Shown in pieces: positions 11,825-23,435 of a DNA stretch of 64,000 bases. The translations under genes and the position numbers were made by a program. Location of the stretch: contig JAMXBD010001103.1 of the NCBI GenBank assembly GCA_024138025.1, forward strand, positions 419,554 through 483,553. The letters are read 5' to 3'. Positions within the stretch are counted from its first letter, which is position 1; each line of letters starts with the position of its first letter. The DNA comes from Combretum micranthum (lineage: Eukaryota > Streptophyta > Magnoliopsida > Myrtales > Combretaceae). The notes under the pieces were generated by a model, which did no database searches, had not been told where the DNA came from, and saw only the letters and a program-made list of their open reading frames with translations.

Positions 11825-12404
11825 TTAAAACAGATTCCACAGTTCTACACCTACATTCTCTTCAACAGACTCAGAAATAAACTCATCAATAGTATAACAG
11901 GAACCTTTATCAAATCTTTTCATTGCATCATAAACATTAAAGGTTACCTGATCATTTTCTACCCTTAAAGTGAGTTTACCTTGTTCCACATCAATTAATG
12001 CTTTACCGGTTGCAAGGAATGGTCTGCCAAGAATCATTGGGACTTCACGATCCTCATCCATTTCCAAGACTATAAAGTCTACAGGAAATATGAACTTGTC
12101 AACTTTCACCAAAACATTTTCAACAATACCACGTGGGTATTTGACACTTCTATCTGCAAGTTGCAAAGTGACATGAGTCTCCTTGCATTCTTCAAGTCCT
12201 AATTTCCTGAAAATGGATAGAGGCATAAGATTAATACTTGCACCAGAATCAATAAGTACTTTATCAAAATGAAATTTTCCTATAGTGCAAGGAACAGTAA
12301 AACTCCCTGATCTCTTTGTTTGGTAGGCAAGTGAGATAGACTTTTCTATAAAATCATGGAGCATTCTCCTGTAAGCATTATTGGTTCATTTCCATTAATC
12401 ATTC
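11825..12404 (-). pseudogene. Element B aspartic protease region
   Basis: The open frame 11825-12364 encodes 179 residues. It carries the retropepsin active-site motif LIDSGASINLM at about residues 36-46 and the flap/second motif MILGRPFLATG at about 110-120, with the usual GSFTVPCTIG lead-in. The protease cleaves the Gag-Pol polyprotein in functional relatives. Bases 12365-12404 continue the region upstream in another frame (a NEPIMLTGECS-like peptide) and stop at the boundary with solo LTR C. The frame change and the loss of upstream gag make it non-functional. Confidence 0.85.
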
Positions 12405-13002
12405 TGTCACGCCCCATAGGGTACCCTAAACGTAACAGTCTGCCACATGCCATATAAGATTCCCGAATTACCACCTTAGTCTTTCGAGAGTCTCATATAG
12501 ATGTAAGGCGTACCTTTACACAATAGAGTACAAGTCCGAATGGAGATAAAAGCTTAATTTGGCATGCATAGGCAATAGGATATAATTCATGAAACATAAT
12601 AAATTTTTCTAAGGGGCATTCCCCCGCAAAAGAATATTTAACGGTCCATTACAGTCATCTAAGTCTTAGAAGTTTTCTATGGAAGTCTAATACAGAAATT
12701 ACAACTTCTAGGGAAAACTCCTAGCTTCGGTACCTGTTCAGCGGGTCTCGTCGCCTAAGCCATAAATGTGTAAGCTGCAAAAGGAATGGACTGTAGGGAC
12801 GTAAGCTAACTAGCTTAGTGAGTGTAATCTCCCACAAAAACATTTATGCCATAGCAATTCAAACAAGTTATTAATCAAGCAAGTGTATGCATCAAACACA
12901 TGAGTTCAACATACATATGACCAACCGGAAATCATATGTGGATGGAATTGCCCTCCATCCCGGGTTAGCAGATTAACGACTACTGCGGTACTAACAATAT
13001 CC

Positions 13003-13141
13003 CGTTTATGGTTCACGGCTAACCTACGATTATTCGATGTCGTTTATGGTTCACGACTAACCTACGATTATTCGATGTCGTTTATGGTTCACGACTAACC
13101 TACGATTATTCGATGTCGTTTATGGTTCACGACTAACCTAC
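13003..13141 (-). repeat. 38-bp tandem repeat, about 3.7 copies, inside LTR C
   Basis: The unit CGTTTATGGTTCACGACTAA plus 18 further bases begins at 13003, 13041, 13079 and 13117; the last copy is partial. Copies are nearly identical (one ACGG/ACGA difference in the first), so the expansion is recent relative to the decay of the rest of the LTR. I did not see the array in the other LTRs of the family. Confidence 0.92.
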
Positions 13142-15137
13142 AAATGCTAATGCTCCTTCCCCTTGTGATATGCACATGTCAATTTAGCATTAGTCCAAGT
13201 AGTAGATTAAGCCAATTTACTTAGGCGATCAATCAATTTATCAGACAATCCATCATAGCTAACTATACAATCAAAGTTTATCACCCGGTTTCGATATTCT
13301 TAATTTGAATTCTCACATCATCATCAACATATAATTTCCCATCATTCCCCATTATTCATATTCCATTCATTTGTCCTACATTCTAGTGCACTACTTTACA
13401 AGCACATACAATAAATGAATCGGGAAGAAAAACTCACTCCGCCATTGGTACTCCGTTCTTCTAGTAATAATAGTCCGGAGGCAAATAGTCACCGTCCACG
13501 GGTTCACCTATATAAGAAAATCCCTAATAAGTATTCTACCAACTTAAGACACTAAAACTCTAAGAAAACTTAGTGAAACCGAAATCGCGTCATTTTCGAA
13601 GTTCCGTTTTAAAATGGCCATAACTTGGTCGTTTTAAGTCGGAATTTCGCAAATTTTATACCGATTTCTATCATCGGAAGAGCTTTCTAAATATGAAGTT
13701 TAAATCAAGTTTTGAAAATATCTAAGCCTCGGAATTGAGGGATCAGATCTGTACAGTGGGTTTCTTGATTCCAAAAATGCGGTTTTCATGAATGCATTTG
13801 AGATTCTTAAGTATGAAATGATACTAAATGCAATGGTAATGGTTTTCCCTATCATGAATGTCATGATGTGAACTTTAATGAGTCTATGTTCTTATAACTT
13901 TTTAGATTTAAAGAATTTTAAAAATAAACTTTTCTTAGAAACCATTTTATACCAATGTTTAGTAAGTGAATTTTCTACACTTGACACACCTACATATTAC
14001 AAGGATTTTCTTTAGAAAAACTTATTTTGTTTAAAGAAATTTTGACCCTTATATTAGTTATATCCTAAGGCCTTTATTTCTTTAATAAAATCCACATTTA
14101 TAAACTTTTAAGTGGGTCTTTTACTATGGGGTTTCCAAAAATCCGAATTTACAAAAGTCCATTTTCAAGTTGATTCCTTTAGGAAAAATATATTTTGTAC
14201 TTAAAACTTTAAGTATTTATTATACTTATATCCTAAGGACTTCATTTGTTTAAGAAAATATCATTTTTGAAGTTGGAAAAATAGTGTTTTCTAACCCTAC
14301 ATCCATTATTACGAATTTTGTCTACATGACTTTTAACTCAAAACTCCTATGGACTTTATTTCTTGTTTCCAACATTTTCTTTAGTAAAAACTCATTTAGA
14401 CTCATGAAAAATATTACCAAACCTTATCTATTACCCATAGGCTTCATTTCTCTTATAAAACATATGTTTAGAAGTTGATAAAAGTGTTTTTGACCTAGGT
14501 TTTCAAAGTCATCCGAATTTTCATAAGTCTTTTTCTTGCAAAGTACTTTTCTTTTTGACTTCATGGACTCATCTATCTATAGATCTATATACTAGGAAAG
14601 TCATTTACTAAAGACAAAAGTATTCAAGACTATTAATGCACATAAAACAAAATAATAATGAAACTTTAAATGCCTACATGATCATGAGTGATAAAGTGAT
14701 GGATCTACTTTATCAAATGCTTAAATGAGTTTTGAAAACATAAAAACTATATTTTTATAAAAGATCTTTTGTTTAAAAAATACTTTTTGATGGAGAAAAA
14801 GTAAAGCTTTTGGCATGAAAGTTTCTTTAAGTGATAGATCTACTTTGTAATGGTTCGGTATTCTTGTTTTGATCTTTCCTTGACCCTAGCAAAGCTCATG
14901 GGGTCCTTTGGTTGGAAATATCCAAGAATCACTTAGCCATAACAAAGTTTTATGATTGGAAGGAGTGAAACTTTACTTACTTGAAGATAAATAGAGGATG
15001 AAAAGAAGAAATGGGAGTTGTGTGTGTGGGGGGAGCCTCAAAGTTTCGGCCAAGGAGGAAAAATAAGAGGTTTTTGAGAGTTTTTCACTTTCCAAAAGTT
15101 GAGAATGAAAGAATGAAGAGAGAGAGAGAAAAAGTAG

Positions 15138-15146
15138 TATATATAG
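15138..15146 (-). promoter_or_regulatory. Candidate TATA box of LTR C
   Basis: On the minus strand CTATATATAC, followed downstream by a C/T-rich tract. It corresponds in position to TATA-like blocks of the sister LTRs D (39994-40003) and E (56121-56130). Confidence 0.4.
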
Positions 15147-15856
15147 GAGTTGGAATTAGGTTAAAGAAGTAAAAAATTTTCAAAAGGAGCATGGATGGGG
15201 GGGGAGGGGGGTGGGGTGATTGGCGCCGGTTTGGAAGCTAAAGGGGGGGGAGTTGTCTTTGATTTGCCTTTGATTTGATTCTTGCATCACTTGTCATAAT
15301 TGTATTAAAGATGAAGGGACAAAAGTTATGGAAGAAAGGAAGGGATTTGATTGATGGTAAGAGTTAGATTTGTAGGTGTGGTAATAGGTAGTGTAGGTGG
15401 TACTTTATGAATAGTAGTGAATAGTTGACAAGACAATTTAATTCCGGTAGTAATGAAATACGAATAAAAAGGCTATAACTGTATTTTTCATAAACCGGAA
15501 AATTATGAAAAATATATTTTTGAAATCCTTATTTTATTTCGGTTCAAATGAGTACTCATAAGTATATTTTTGAAATTCTAGTTCCGAGGCACGTTTTTCT
15601 ATAATGGGTCTCGGGATGACCCGGAATTGAAATTTTCTTAAAATCTGATATTTTCTTAGTTTGAAATATAATCAAGAACTATAATCAAATTAAATTTTTT
15701 AGAAAAGTTTATTAATTGGAAACCGAGGAAAAGCCGGAATTAGGGTTCCTAGTTCTCACTCCAGACTTGAGCTATTCCGGTTTAGGGTTTTGGTTTCCGG
15801 TTCTAGGGGGTTAACTTGGCTACTTGAAAAACCGGGGTGGGGGGATTTACAAATTC

Positions 15857-15886
15857 TCTTCTTAGTAAGCAATTCCTTGATAACCA
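15857..15886 (-). pseudogene. Element B trace of late gag / pre-protease
   Basis: Thirty bases between LTR C and the truncated 5' LTR read ELLTKKRE on the minus strand, matching the lysine-rich motif just upstream of protease in Athila. It is all that remains of the gag side; it then joins directly to LTR sequence, marking a large internal deletion. Confidence 0.5.
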
Positions 15887-16651
15887 GGGAGGGGAGATCC
15901 CTTTATATAGGAAAAATTTCATGAGAAGCATTAATGGAAAATTTCAATTTCAACTTGTACGCGGTAATTACAGATCCTAGCCGGCGGCTTATAGGCGGGA
16001 GTAAAGGCTTTTCCTTCCTTGCATAGGCAGTACACTGGCAGCTTTCATCTTCGATTACAAGTGTAGGCCGCTGCTACGCCGACAGCTTAGATATAAATCT
16101 AGCCGGCGTATATTATGAAAAATGAAAGGTTTGACCTATTTATAAGGAAAGCCGTTGGCTTTGATGCCGGCTTAGACAGTCCATCAAATTTGGTCTTTTC
16201 ATTTGTCACCGAGCATGTGTTATCTACTTGTGTCTCCTAATCTTCTATCTACACTGCCTCAACGCCGGCGGCTTAGTATCCGGAGTAGGTTGTAACTCCT
16301 TTTGCACTGGCATCGTTTGAATTCTGAGCTACCAGCCTTCATTCTATACTGGCCTATTCATCTTCTATGCCGGCGGCTTTCAGGTGGCATATATTTAGTT
16401 GAGTCAAGGCTTGTAAAGCTGGCAGTGTAGGCAACGGCTTTGAATGAGTACATCTTGTAAGCCGTCTCAACGTTGGCGGCTTTGACTTGAGAAAAGCCGA
16501 CGCACCCCTGAGTTTTTCCTATTTTTATTCCAAATTTTCTTGTTTTGATTTCTTTGTCCAATTTAGACCTGAAACATGAATTTTAACCAAAACAAGTATC
16601 CATTCTAGCTATTTTGAACATCAACAACTTGTATATAATATGATCTTATTA
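15887..16651 (-). repeat. Element B 5' LTR, truncated (about 765 of 1770 bp)
   Basis: Homologous to 3838-4613 with scattered substitutions and small indels. On the minus strand it keeps the LTR start and the U3 with the GC-rich motifs. It ends just past the TATA block at 15901-15910, so R, U5, the primer site and gag are deleted. The right end is followed by target duplication ATAGG. Confidence 0.82.
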
Positions 16652-17535
16652 ATAGGTTCTGAATAAGGTTACGAAAGAGTTTGGACTCAAGATATAGCTT
16701 AGCATCGCTTATCACTTTCGGACCGATGGACAGTGTGAGTGGACAATTCAAACCTTAGAAAGCATGTTGAGGACATGTGTTTCGAAAATTCAAGGGGAAT
16801 TAAAATAATCACATACTGCCAAGTGAGACTTGCTTGCAATGACAGCTATCACCAACCATTTGGATGCCACTCTATGAAACCTTATATGGACAGTATCATG
16901 AGACACCCCTGTTTTAGAACGACATAGAAAAGCTTAACAATGAGTCATGCTTAAGACATCAAGGCAGTTAATAAAGTAGGAACGTCTCAGAAAAAGGAGG
17001 AAGAAACTTGGGATAGGTGAAGAAGATAGGCAAATTGGAAAAGAAACAAGCTCATGAAATTCAAGTGGGTAACCACGTGAGCTTGAAAGTGAATTCCACT
17101 AAGAAGGCACGAAGGGTAAGTACCCTAAAAGGGTCAAGCTCGAGATACCCTGAACCTTTGAGATGCTAAGAAAGATTGGAGATCTAGCGTATTGGTTGGT
17201 CCTATATCCCAAATTTCATAAGAAACATACCGTATCTCCTATGATTATGTACAAAGGAAATATGTACCAGGCCCGGAAGTAATCATGGAATTAACACCAT
17301 TCAGTCCAAAGAAACCTTGCTCAAGAGGCACATCTAGTGATAGACATGGATGCGAGGGCGCAAGGATTGCTTACACAAGAGGCTAGATAAGTGAAGATAT
17401 TAAAGAAGAACCATGCAACTGAGGAGACAATTTCAAAAACCAGAGAGTAAATCCAAAGTAAGTATTTTGAGTTGATCAAAAAGGGATATGTAAGTTTCAA
17501 TTTTGCAAACAAAACTCTATTTAAGGGGGGTACGT
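16652..17535 (+). pseudogene. Element A pol remnant, right part (integrase end)
   Basis: Continues A's integrase after the B insertion. A KVTKEFGLKI-like block precedes RTDGQCEWTIQ (HPQTDGQSERTIQ in intact relatives, holding the catalytic Glu) near 16700-16755. The C-terminal domain reads VGNHVSLKV near 17070 and FEMLRKIGDLAYWLVLYP near 17160-17210, then MLRKYVPGPE-like sequence. A final VKILKKNHATEE-like segment near 17390-17425 matches the tail found in Tekay elements. Many stops and small indels. A G-rich tract at 17523-17530 is the likely polypurine tract before the 3' LTR. Confidence 0.78.
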
Positions 17536-20500
17536 TGTAAACCCTTGTTTCTTAAGTAAACCTGAGTTCTATTACGGGAAAGATTTAAAACCAGAAACTA
17601 AAATCCTATAGGAATATCTTTGGACCAATTAGACCTAGGAATCCTAAGTCCGGTGATATCAAGAAGGAAACCCCGAAGGAATAAAAACGAGTTAACTCCG
17701 AAGTAAGACTCTAAATCGAAAAGTCAACCGAAAATCCTAAGTCAACAAAATCTCAGAAAACCCTAGCGGTTTAGATCTAGCAATCCCGAGTTCTCAAACT
17801 AAGGAGTCAAATTACGAGTGGCAAGTGTAGAATGGCTCGTGTTAAAATTAGAATGCTAAGTAATACCTGATTAGTAAATTTTCGACCAATCTCAAGCCCG
17901 ATCGGATACAAGTCTCGAAAAGCATGTCTCGGGGCTCGAGATATTAAATATATATGATATTAGTACCGTTAGATTCGTAATTTCATTTCAGTTATATAAT
18001 TTTTCGGGTTATAAAAGTTACAGTTATAATCTTTTTATTGTATTTTCATTACTACCGATAAATTAAGTGTCTAATCAACTTTTGTTTTTCTTTTACACTA
18101 TTCATCAAGTAATACCACCCATACCCTATTCTTACAATTGTACATCATTTCCTTACAAATTTACTTTTCCAATATTTTATACACAAAACTAATCATTAAG
18201 TTGGAAAGTTATTACACAAAAAAAATAAATAAATAAATAAAACACTCTCCTTCTCTCTCTCAATACCTGTGCATACCCCCACCCCCCCCCAACACACTCA
18301 CACACACACAGGCACACACACACACAAAATTTTTTTCTTCAAGTTTCCTTCACTAAAATACTAAATAGGTGATAGATCTTAACCCTACCACTTTAGAAAC
18401 ATGTAATGATAAGTTTATACATGTGCGGATCCACCAAAATCTCCATGAGCTTTATGCTAGGGATGTGGAAAATACTAGAACATGATATTTTTGTCATCAC
18501 AATGTGTAGATCTTGATTGGAGTTGAAATATTATCATTTGCTATATCATTTTCTATCTATTATTTTATGGAAACTTTGAGCTATATTTTCGTTTCTTTCT
18601 CATCTACATATTTTTTCATGATGCAATTACATTCATGACTTGAGTAGTATAGTAGATATACTTATTTAGAGTAGTTAAAATAACATAGCTATTTGTTTTA
18701 TATGTATGAAAGATTTGCTACATGTTTTTATTAAGGAATGAGTTGATCAAAACTCAAGATCCAATTTGTTTCTATCAAAAAGTTACTTTTAAAATTCGGA
18801 TCTTGAAGAAGACCCATTTAGAAAACATATTTTCCAACTTCAAAATGAAGATTTTACATGTAAAATGAAGGGCTTAGGTAATGAGTATCATAAAGTATCA
18901 ATTTTTATAAGTTGTTCTTGGTTTTACTAAGAGAAATTTTCAAAACAAGAAAATGATTTCAAAAGTCAGTTAGATCTATGATTCAACTCCAACAAAAATG
19001 TTGAAATTCATAACTCAAGAGAAATGCCAAGAAAATCTATTTTCCAACCTTAAAACAAGAGTTTTATTAAAGAAATGAAAGCCTTAGGAAGTAGATTTGA
19101 TTAGAACTTAATTTTAGAAAGAATAAATGAGTTTTTCACAAGAAACAATCTCAAAAACAATTTTCCAAATTCGAATCTAAAAATGATCCTTATTTAAACA
19201 CCTATTTCCAAATGCCAAAATGAGTATTTTAATAAAAAAAATATAAATATTAGGGAATAGATATAATAAAAACTCAATTTTTATAAGAGCAAATGTGTTT
19301 TATTAAAGTAGAAATATAAAACAAAAGAAAAGTTTTCCAACTAAGATCAAACCATATTTTCCTTTCTGAAAACTTTGCAAAATTAGTCACTAGGTAAAAC
19401 TCACCTTTAAGCATCTATTTTTCCAACCCTTAAATGAGGAAATTCATTAAGATAATGACAGTATTAGGTATATAAGTTATCAAGGCTTCATCATAATAAA
19501 AATATGCATGATTTTCAAAGGGATAGAGCTAGTTTTCCCAAACTAGTGTTCATGACCCTATTACAAGGTGTAAGTCTTTGCAAAATTCTTTTTAATAAAA
19601 AATCATTAAGGAATTACATGTAGATAACTCATATCATGGCATTCATGATTATAACTTGTAGATATTACACGTACATATAATATACTTGATAGAAATGATG
19701 TAAATTTCACAAAACAATTTCGAAAATTCAACTTGTAGTTACTGATCAGATCTGATCCGAACATTCTAACACCTAAACATTTTCAAAATTTAGTAATAAT
19801 ATCATAAATAGATAGATCTTTCGAAGTAGATAGAAATTGATAGCTTATTTGTGAAATTCCGAGTTAAAATGATCAAGTTATGGCCGTTTTAAGTTGGAAT
19901 TTCCAATTACTACGAAAATTACGAATTCAAAGAGTTTTATTTGAAAAGTTTGGAGTTAGTTATGGTATGAAGTACTCATAAGGGTATTTCTTTCGTTTAG
20001 GTGATTTTGAATTCGGGAAAAAATTCTTGTTTCTGGATCACTACCATTAGAAACCAGAGACCATGACTGAGTGAGTTCATTATCTTTAAATTTTATGCTT
20101 GTGCTTGTGCTTGTAATATTAGTGGCATTAGAATTATGAAAAGATAAGATTGATTCTATGAATATGATTTCTACATGGGTGAATTGACGATAGGAATATC
20201 GAAATGAGCTTATTGTAATTATTTGTATGATTTAGTATAGAATTGATATGCCTACAATCTCTATGATCACCCATAAATTGTTAAATTAATATGCCATGAT
20301 CTTATAATCAAATTGACCATGCAGACCATATGTGAGTCACAATATATAGGTTATTATACCTTTATGGAAAGAAGGCATAATAGCTGGGCAACGAGGGGCT
20401 TGTAAACTCGAATGTTGGCGTAATAGACGAAAACTAAATGTTGGCATATGGGTCGGAATTGAAAATGTGTGTGGGTGGGCACCTATATCAACCACAATAA

Positions 20501-21136
20501 AAAGTGAGAAAAATTGAAATCGTTGGTTATATGAGCCTGAAACACCTAACCCAAATGGAGAGCATAAATCCATTCAACATAAGACTTCCGGTTGGTCTTA
20601 TGTATTGTATGCTCACGTGTTTTTGCATTTATATGATTGTTAATAACTTGTATGTTATATATTACTGTTGAGCATTTAATTTTGGAAGTTAAACTCACTA
20701 AGCTAGCGTAACTTATACCCCTACACTTTCTTTCTAATGCAGTTCCCGTACTTATAGCTGCGTCCCTGGACCTAGCCAAATCAGGTAATGAGAGACTAAG
20801 AGTTATCTCCCTAGAAGTTCACAATTAGTTTCTATAGTTTTCAGTAGTGAACTTAGAAAGATCAATGGTTACCAAAAAGGATAATACTTAATCTTATGTA
20901 TAGCAGGGGAATGCCCCTTAATACTTTGTAACTGATCCTAAGATATCTATGATTTATATTTTATGCTTATCTTACCAAATTAAACTATTTGTCTCCAATT
21001 GTTTATGTATTCTATTATCGTAAAGGAACGCCTTTCACACTAACACAAGACTTATGAATGAGTGTGGTAGTGATTCTTAAGCCTTGATTAGCATGCAGCA
21101 GACTGTTATATTTAGGGTATCCTTTGGGGGGTGACA
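17536..21136 (+). repeat. Element A 3' LTR (3601 bp)
   Basis: Begins TGTAAACCC at 17536 after a G-rich tract and ends GGGGGGTGACA at 21136. It shares with the family the TCTCGAAAAGCATGTCTCGG block (17915; also 39559) and the ATGATCAAGTTATGGCCGTT block (19868). The flanking pentamer on the right is GACAT; its partner lies outside the window. Long-LTR architecture and the pol it closes place it with Tekay-type chromoviruses. Confidence 0.85.
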
Positions 21137-22080
21137 GACATATTGTTGGTCAAGATACGTGTGAGATTAAGATCTTTGTTCTTGTAAGATGTTCTGTTGG
21201 TAGATTTGAGTTGGAGCAATACCAAGTATGACCTTACCATGTTTGATTGTATGTGCTTGTAGGATTAGTTGTTAAATTAACTTAATAATTATTAGACCTT
21301 AATTGAACGAGTGTTGCTTGTGCTTGGCTACGGTTAGTAAAGACTATGATAGTAGTGTGATAATAATGCTGGCAACCTGATGATCCTTGTGTAGCAGTGT
21401 CCCAAGTGAAGTTGCACCTGGATATGATTCTAGTAGATTAGGAGTCATTACCAGCTTAATTATGGAACACATCTATATATGTATATATTATTATAATATG
21501 GTTTTTCATCGGGGTCATGAGTTACTCTGGGTTTAGGATTATTGATCAATAGTCCTAAACTAAGTTGTTTGCAATCTAATGAAAAGATAATTAAATTGTG
21601 CTTGTTGCATTAGAATATAAGTTATATGTGATATTGTGATTTGCATGTTCATGTGCATGTGGTTTCGGTTTGGCGTACTGGGCATTTTTCGCTCAATCTT
21701 ATTTTTCCCACAAGTACAGGTGAAGATTCTATGATTAATGACTTGACGAGCTATGATATATTTGTCGATGATGGAGAAAGCGATAGCGGTTATGACCATT
21801 TTGCTGATAATTGAGATTAATTATTAGTAATTTGAGAAGAAGAAACATATGTTGATTTATTTAGTTTCTTTTAGAGACATTTTACATGTAAGGATTTATC
21901 ATTTTTGTTTTAGATTGGATTTTTAAGTTATGCTAGTTAATGTTGAGAACAAATTATTTTGATATGAAAAGTTTTAAAAGTTACCCTTTATGTGAGTGAT
22001 TGGTGATATTTAAAATACATATTTGTGGTTTTAGAAATCTATAGCCTTAGCATGTCTATTCTTCTAAGGACATGTGGTGG
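21137..22080 (+). repeat. LTR 'X' fragment of another gypsy family, part 1
   Basis: Reads like the 3' half of a gypsy LTR: a TGGGCATTTTTCGCTC block near 21680, CACAAGTACAGGTGA near 21710, and the CTTAGCATGTCTATTCTTCTAAGGACATG approach to the end. It is interrupted at 22080 by the CACTA element and completed at 29301-29331. Its left part was probably separated by insertion of element A. Assignment rests on resemblance to known Tekay-like LTR ends. Confidence 0.55.
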
Positions 22081-22099
22081 CACTACAACAAAATGGGCC

Positions 22100-22672
22100 T
22101 TTGGCTACGTCTAATAAACGTGGCTAAACATCAATTAAACGTGACCAAAGATTTTTTGTCACGTTTTTTTACACGTGGCCTATAGACGTCGCCAAAGGTC
22201 TGTCGCAGATTTGATAAGTAACGTTAAAAATTGAAACGTCGCCAATGGTAGTTTGACAGCCAAATACACTTTGTTAGGCCACGTTTAAACATGGCTTATT
22301 ATCATGTTTTGGTCATACTTATGTGTGGCTAAATATGACTAATATCCATCCCACCAAATATAAAAGGAGGGAAACTTGTGATCGGCGACGTTTAAACGTG
22401 GGTAAACATTTTTATTAGTAACGTGTAAACGTAAGTAAATTACATAATTGGCGATGTTTAACCGTGACCATACACAGGTTGAATAAGCTTCGTATATGTA
22501 TGTTGGACCACAATATGATTTATTTAGCGACGTTTACACGTGACTATGCTAATACATTGGCGACGTCTGATTGTTATTTTGGTTTAGCGACGTTTACACG
22601 TGGCTATTCTAATGCATTGGCGACGTCTACTTGTGTGGTTGTTATTTTATTTAGCGCGTTTAAACGTGGCTA
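22100..22672. repeat. CACTA left subterminal motif array
   Basis: About a dozen variants of GGCGACGTTTAAACGTGGC occur, for example near 22280, 22385, 22451, 22528, 22586 and 22651. Many contain the self-complementary CGTTTAAACG core. Subterminal repeats of this kind bind the small transposition protein (TNPA) in studied CACTA elements; binding here is inference. Confidence 0.8.
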
Positions 22673-23093
22673 TTCTTGTTAAGAAGATGTTAATACTCAA
22701 ATTGGTTTATTTGGCAATATATATTTGTTTAGTGTAACATATGCACAATTAACAATATAAACCTGTTTGCTCACAATATAATTGATACCTGCTACTACTT
22801 CAGCACATGAAAATTTATATATGAAAAATGTCACTAATACATTTTGGAGCATACAATGTGCTCGATATGTAATAAAAACTAATAATATAAAATTACTTAA
22901 AGATCACCATGACCATCGTTGCATTAAAGGGAAAAAAAAACAAAAACTAATATGCTTTAGTGTCCTTACAAGAAACGTTAGCGTAAAATCCAAATTACAT
23001 CAAAATGGGCATATGTACACACTTTATCGCATTGATTTGACCCCATTCATGTCAGTTGCTTCAGCCAAAAAACAAAAAACAAAAACTGAGTAC

Positions 23094-23435
23094 TTAATTT
23101 TCTTCCTCACTATTGACATCATCATCTCCAAGCGATGGATTTGATGAAGTATGTCTTGCACTTGCAGAAGTATTTTCCATTCGTGTCAATTTGTTCGGTA
23201 AAAAAAAAAAAATAAGAATAAAAAAACTTAGTCTTTAATTTTTTTCCTCACTATCGTCACCATGCAACAGACTTGGAGAAGGATCTCTTTCATTTGGATT
23301 TGCTACCATGCAATATATAGATACAATTATTGCAAGATTGAAAATCGTTAATAAGTCTATGGGAAAAAACGCAAAACTAACCTGAACTCTTGCCTTGCAT
23401 AGTTGCATGCTTTAAAGATGTACCTGTGATGAATA
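23094..23435 (-). pseudogene. Possible terminal exons with duplicated acidic C-tail, inside CACTA
   Basis: A minus-strand frame 23180-23094 encodes a 28-residue peptide ending in GDDDVNSEEEN and a stop. About 130 bases upstream, at roughly 23310-23235, a related tail reads NERDPSPSLLHGDDSEEKK. Further upstream, at about 23386-23427, a 42-base segment with splice-like edges (CACAG before it, GTTAGT after it) would encode TSLKHATMQGKSS. These may be the last exons of a captured gene or of the element's own TNPA-type gene, with the last exon duplicated. No family recognised. Confidence 0.3.

Larger units (their letters stand above)
12405..15851 (-). repeat. Solo LTR 'C' (element A family), 3447 bp, nested in B
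   Basis: Starts TGTCACGCCCC at 12405 and ends GGGGATTTACA at 15851, the reverse complement of the family ends TGTAAACCC...GGGGCGTGACA. Flanking 5-mers are CATTC (12400-12404) and AATTC (15852-15856), one mismatch. No internal coding region and no second LTR copy are present, so it is a solo LTR left by recombination between two LTRs. Shared family landmarks include the AAAATGGCCATAACTTGGTC block near 13611. Confidence 0.8.
2844..16651 (-). mobile_element. Element B: Athila-like Ty3/gypsy retrotransposon, nested in A
   Basis: On the minus strand the order is truncated 5' LTR (15887-16651), trace of late gag, protease, RT, RNase H, integrase, extra ORF, polypurine tract and 3' LTR (2844-4613). 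The element is flanked by ATAAG (2839-2843) and ATAGG (16652-16656), a 5-bp target duplication with one difference. Removing the element and one duplication rejoins A's integrase reading frame (PKFIS joined to RFW), which confirms both boundaries. The RT motifs (CIDYRKLNDATRKDHFPLP, MDDFSVFG) and the TGATAAG...ATCA LTR ends are typical of Athila. The element is dead: gag, primer site and most of the 5' LTR are gone, and solo LTR C sits inside it. Confidence 0.88.

Noticed and set aside
22782..23144. 120-codon plus-strand open frame inside the CACTA element
   Set aside because: Composition is AT-driven and it runs antisense to the acidic-tail exons; no recognisable product.
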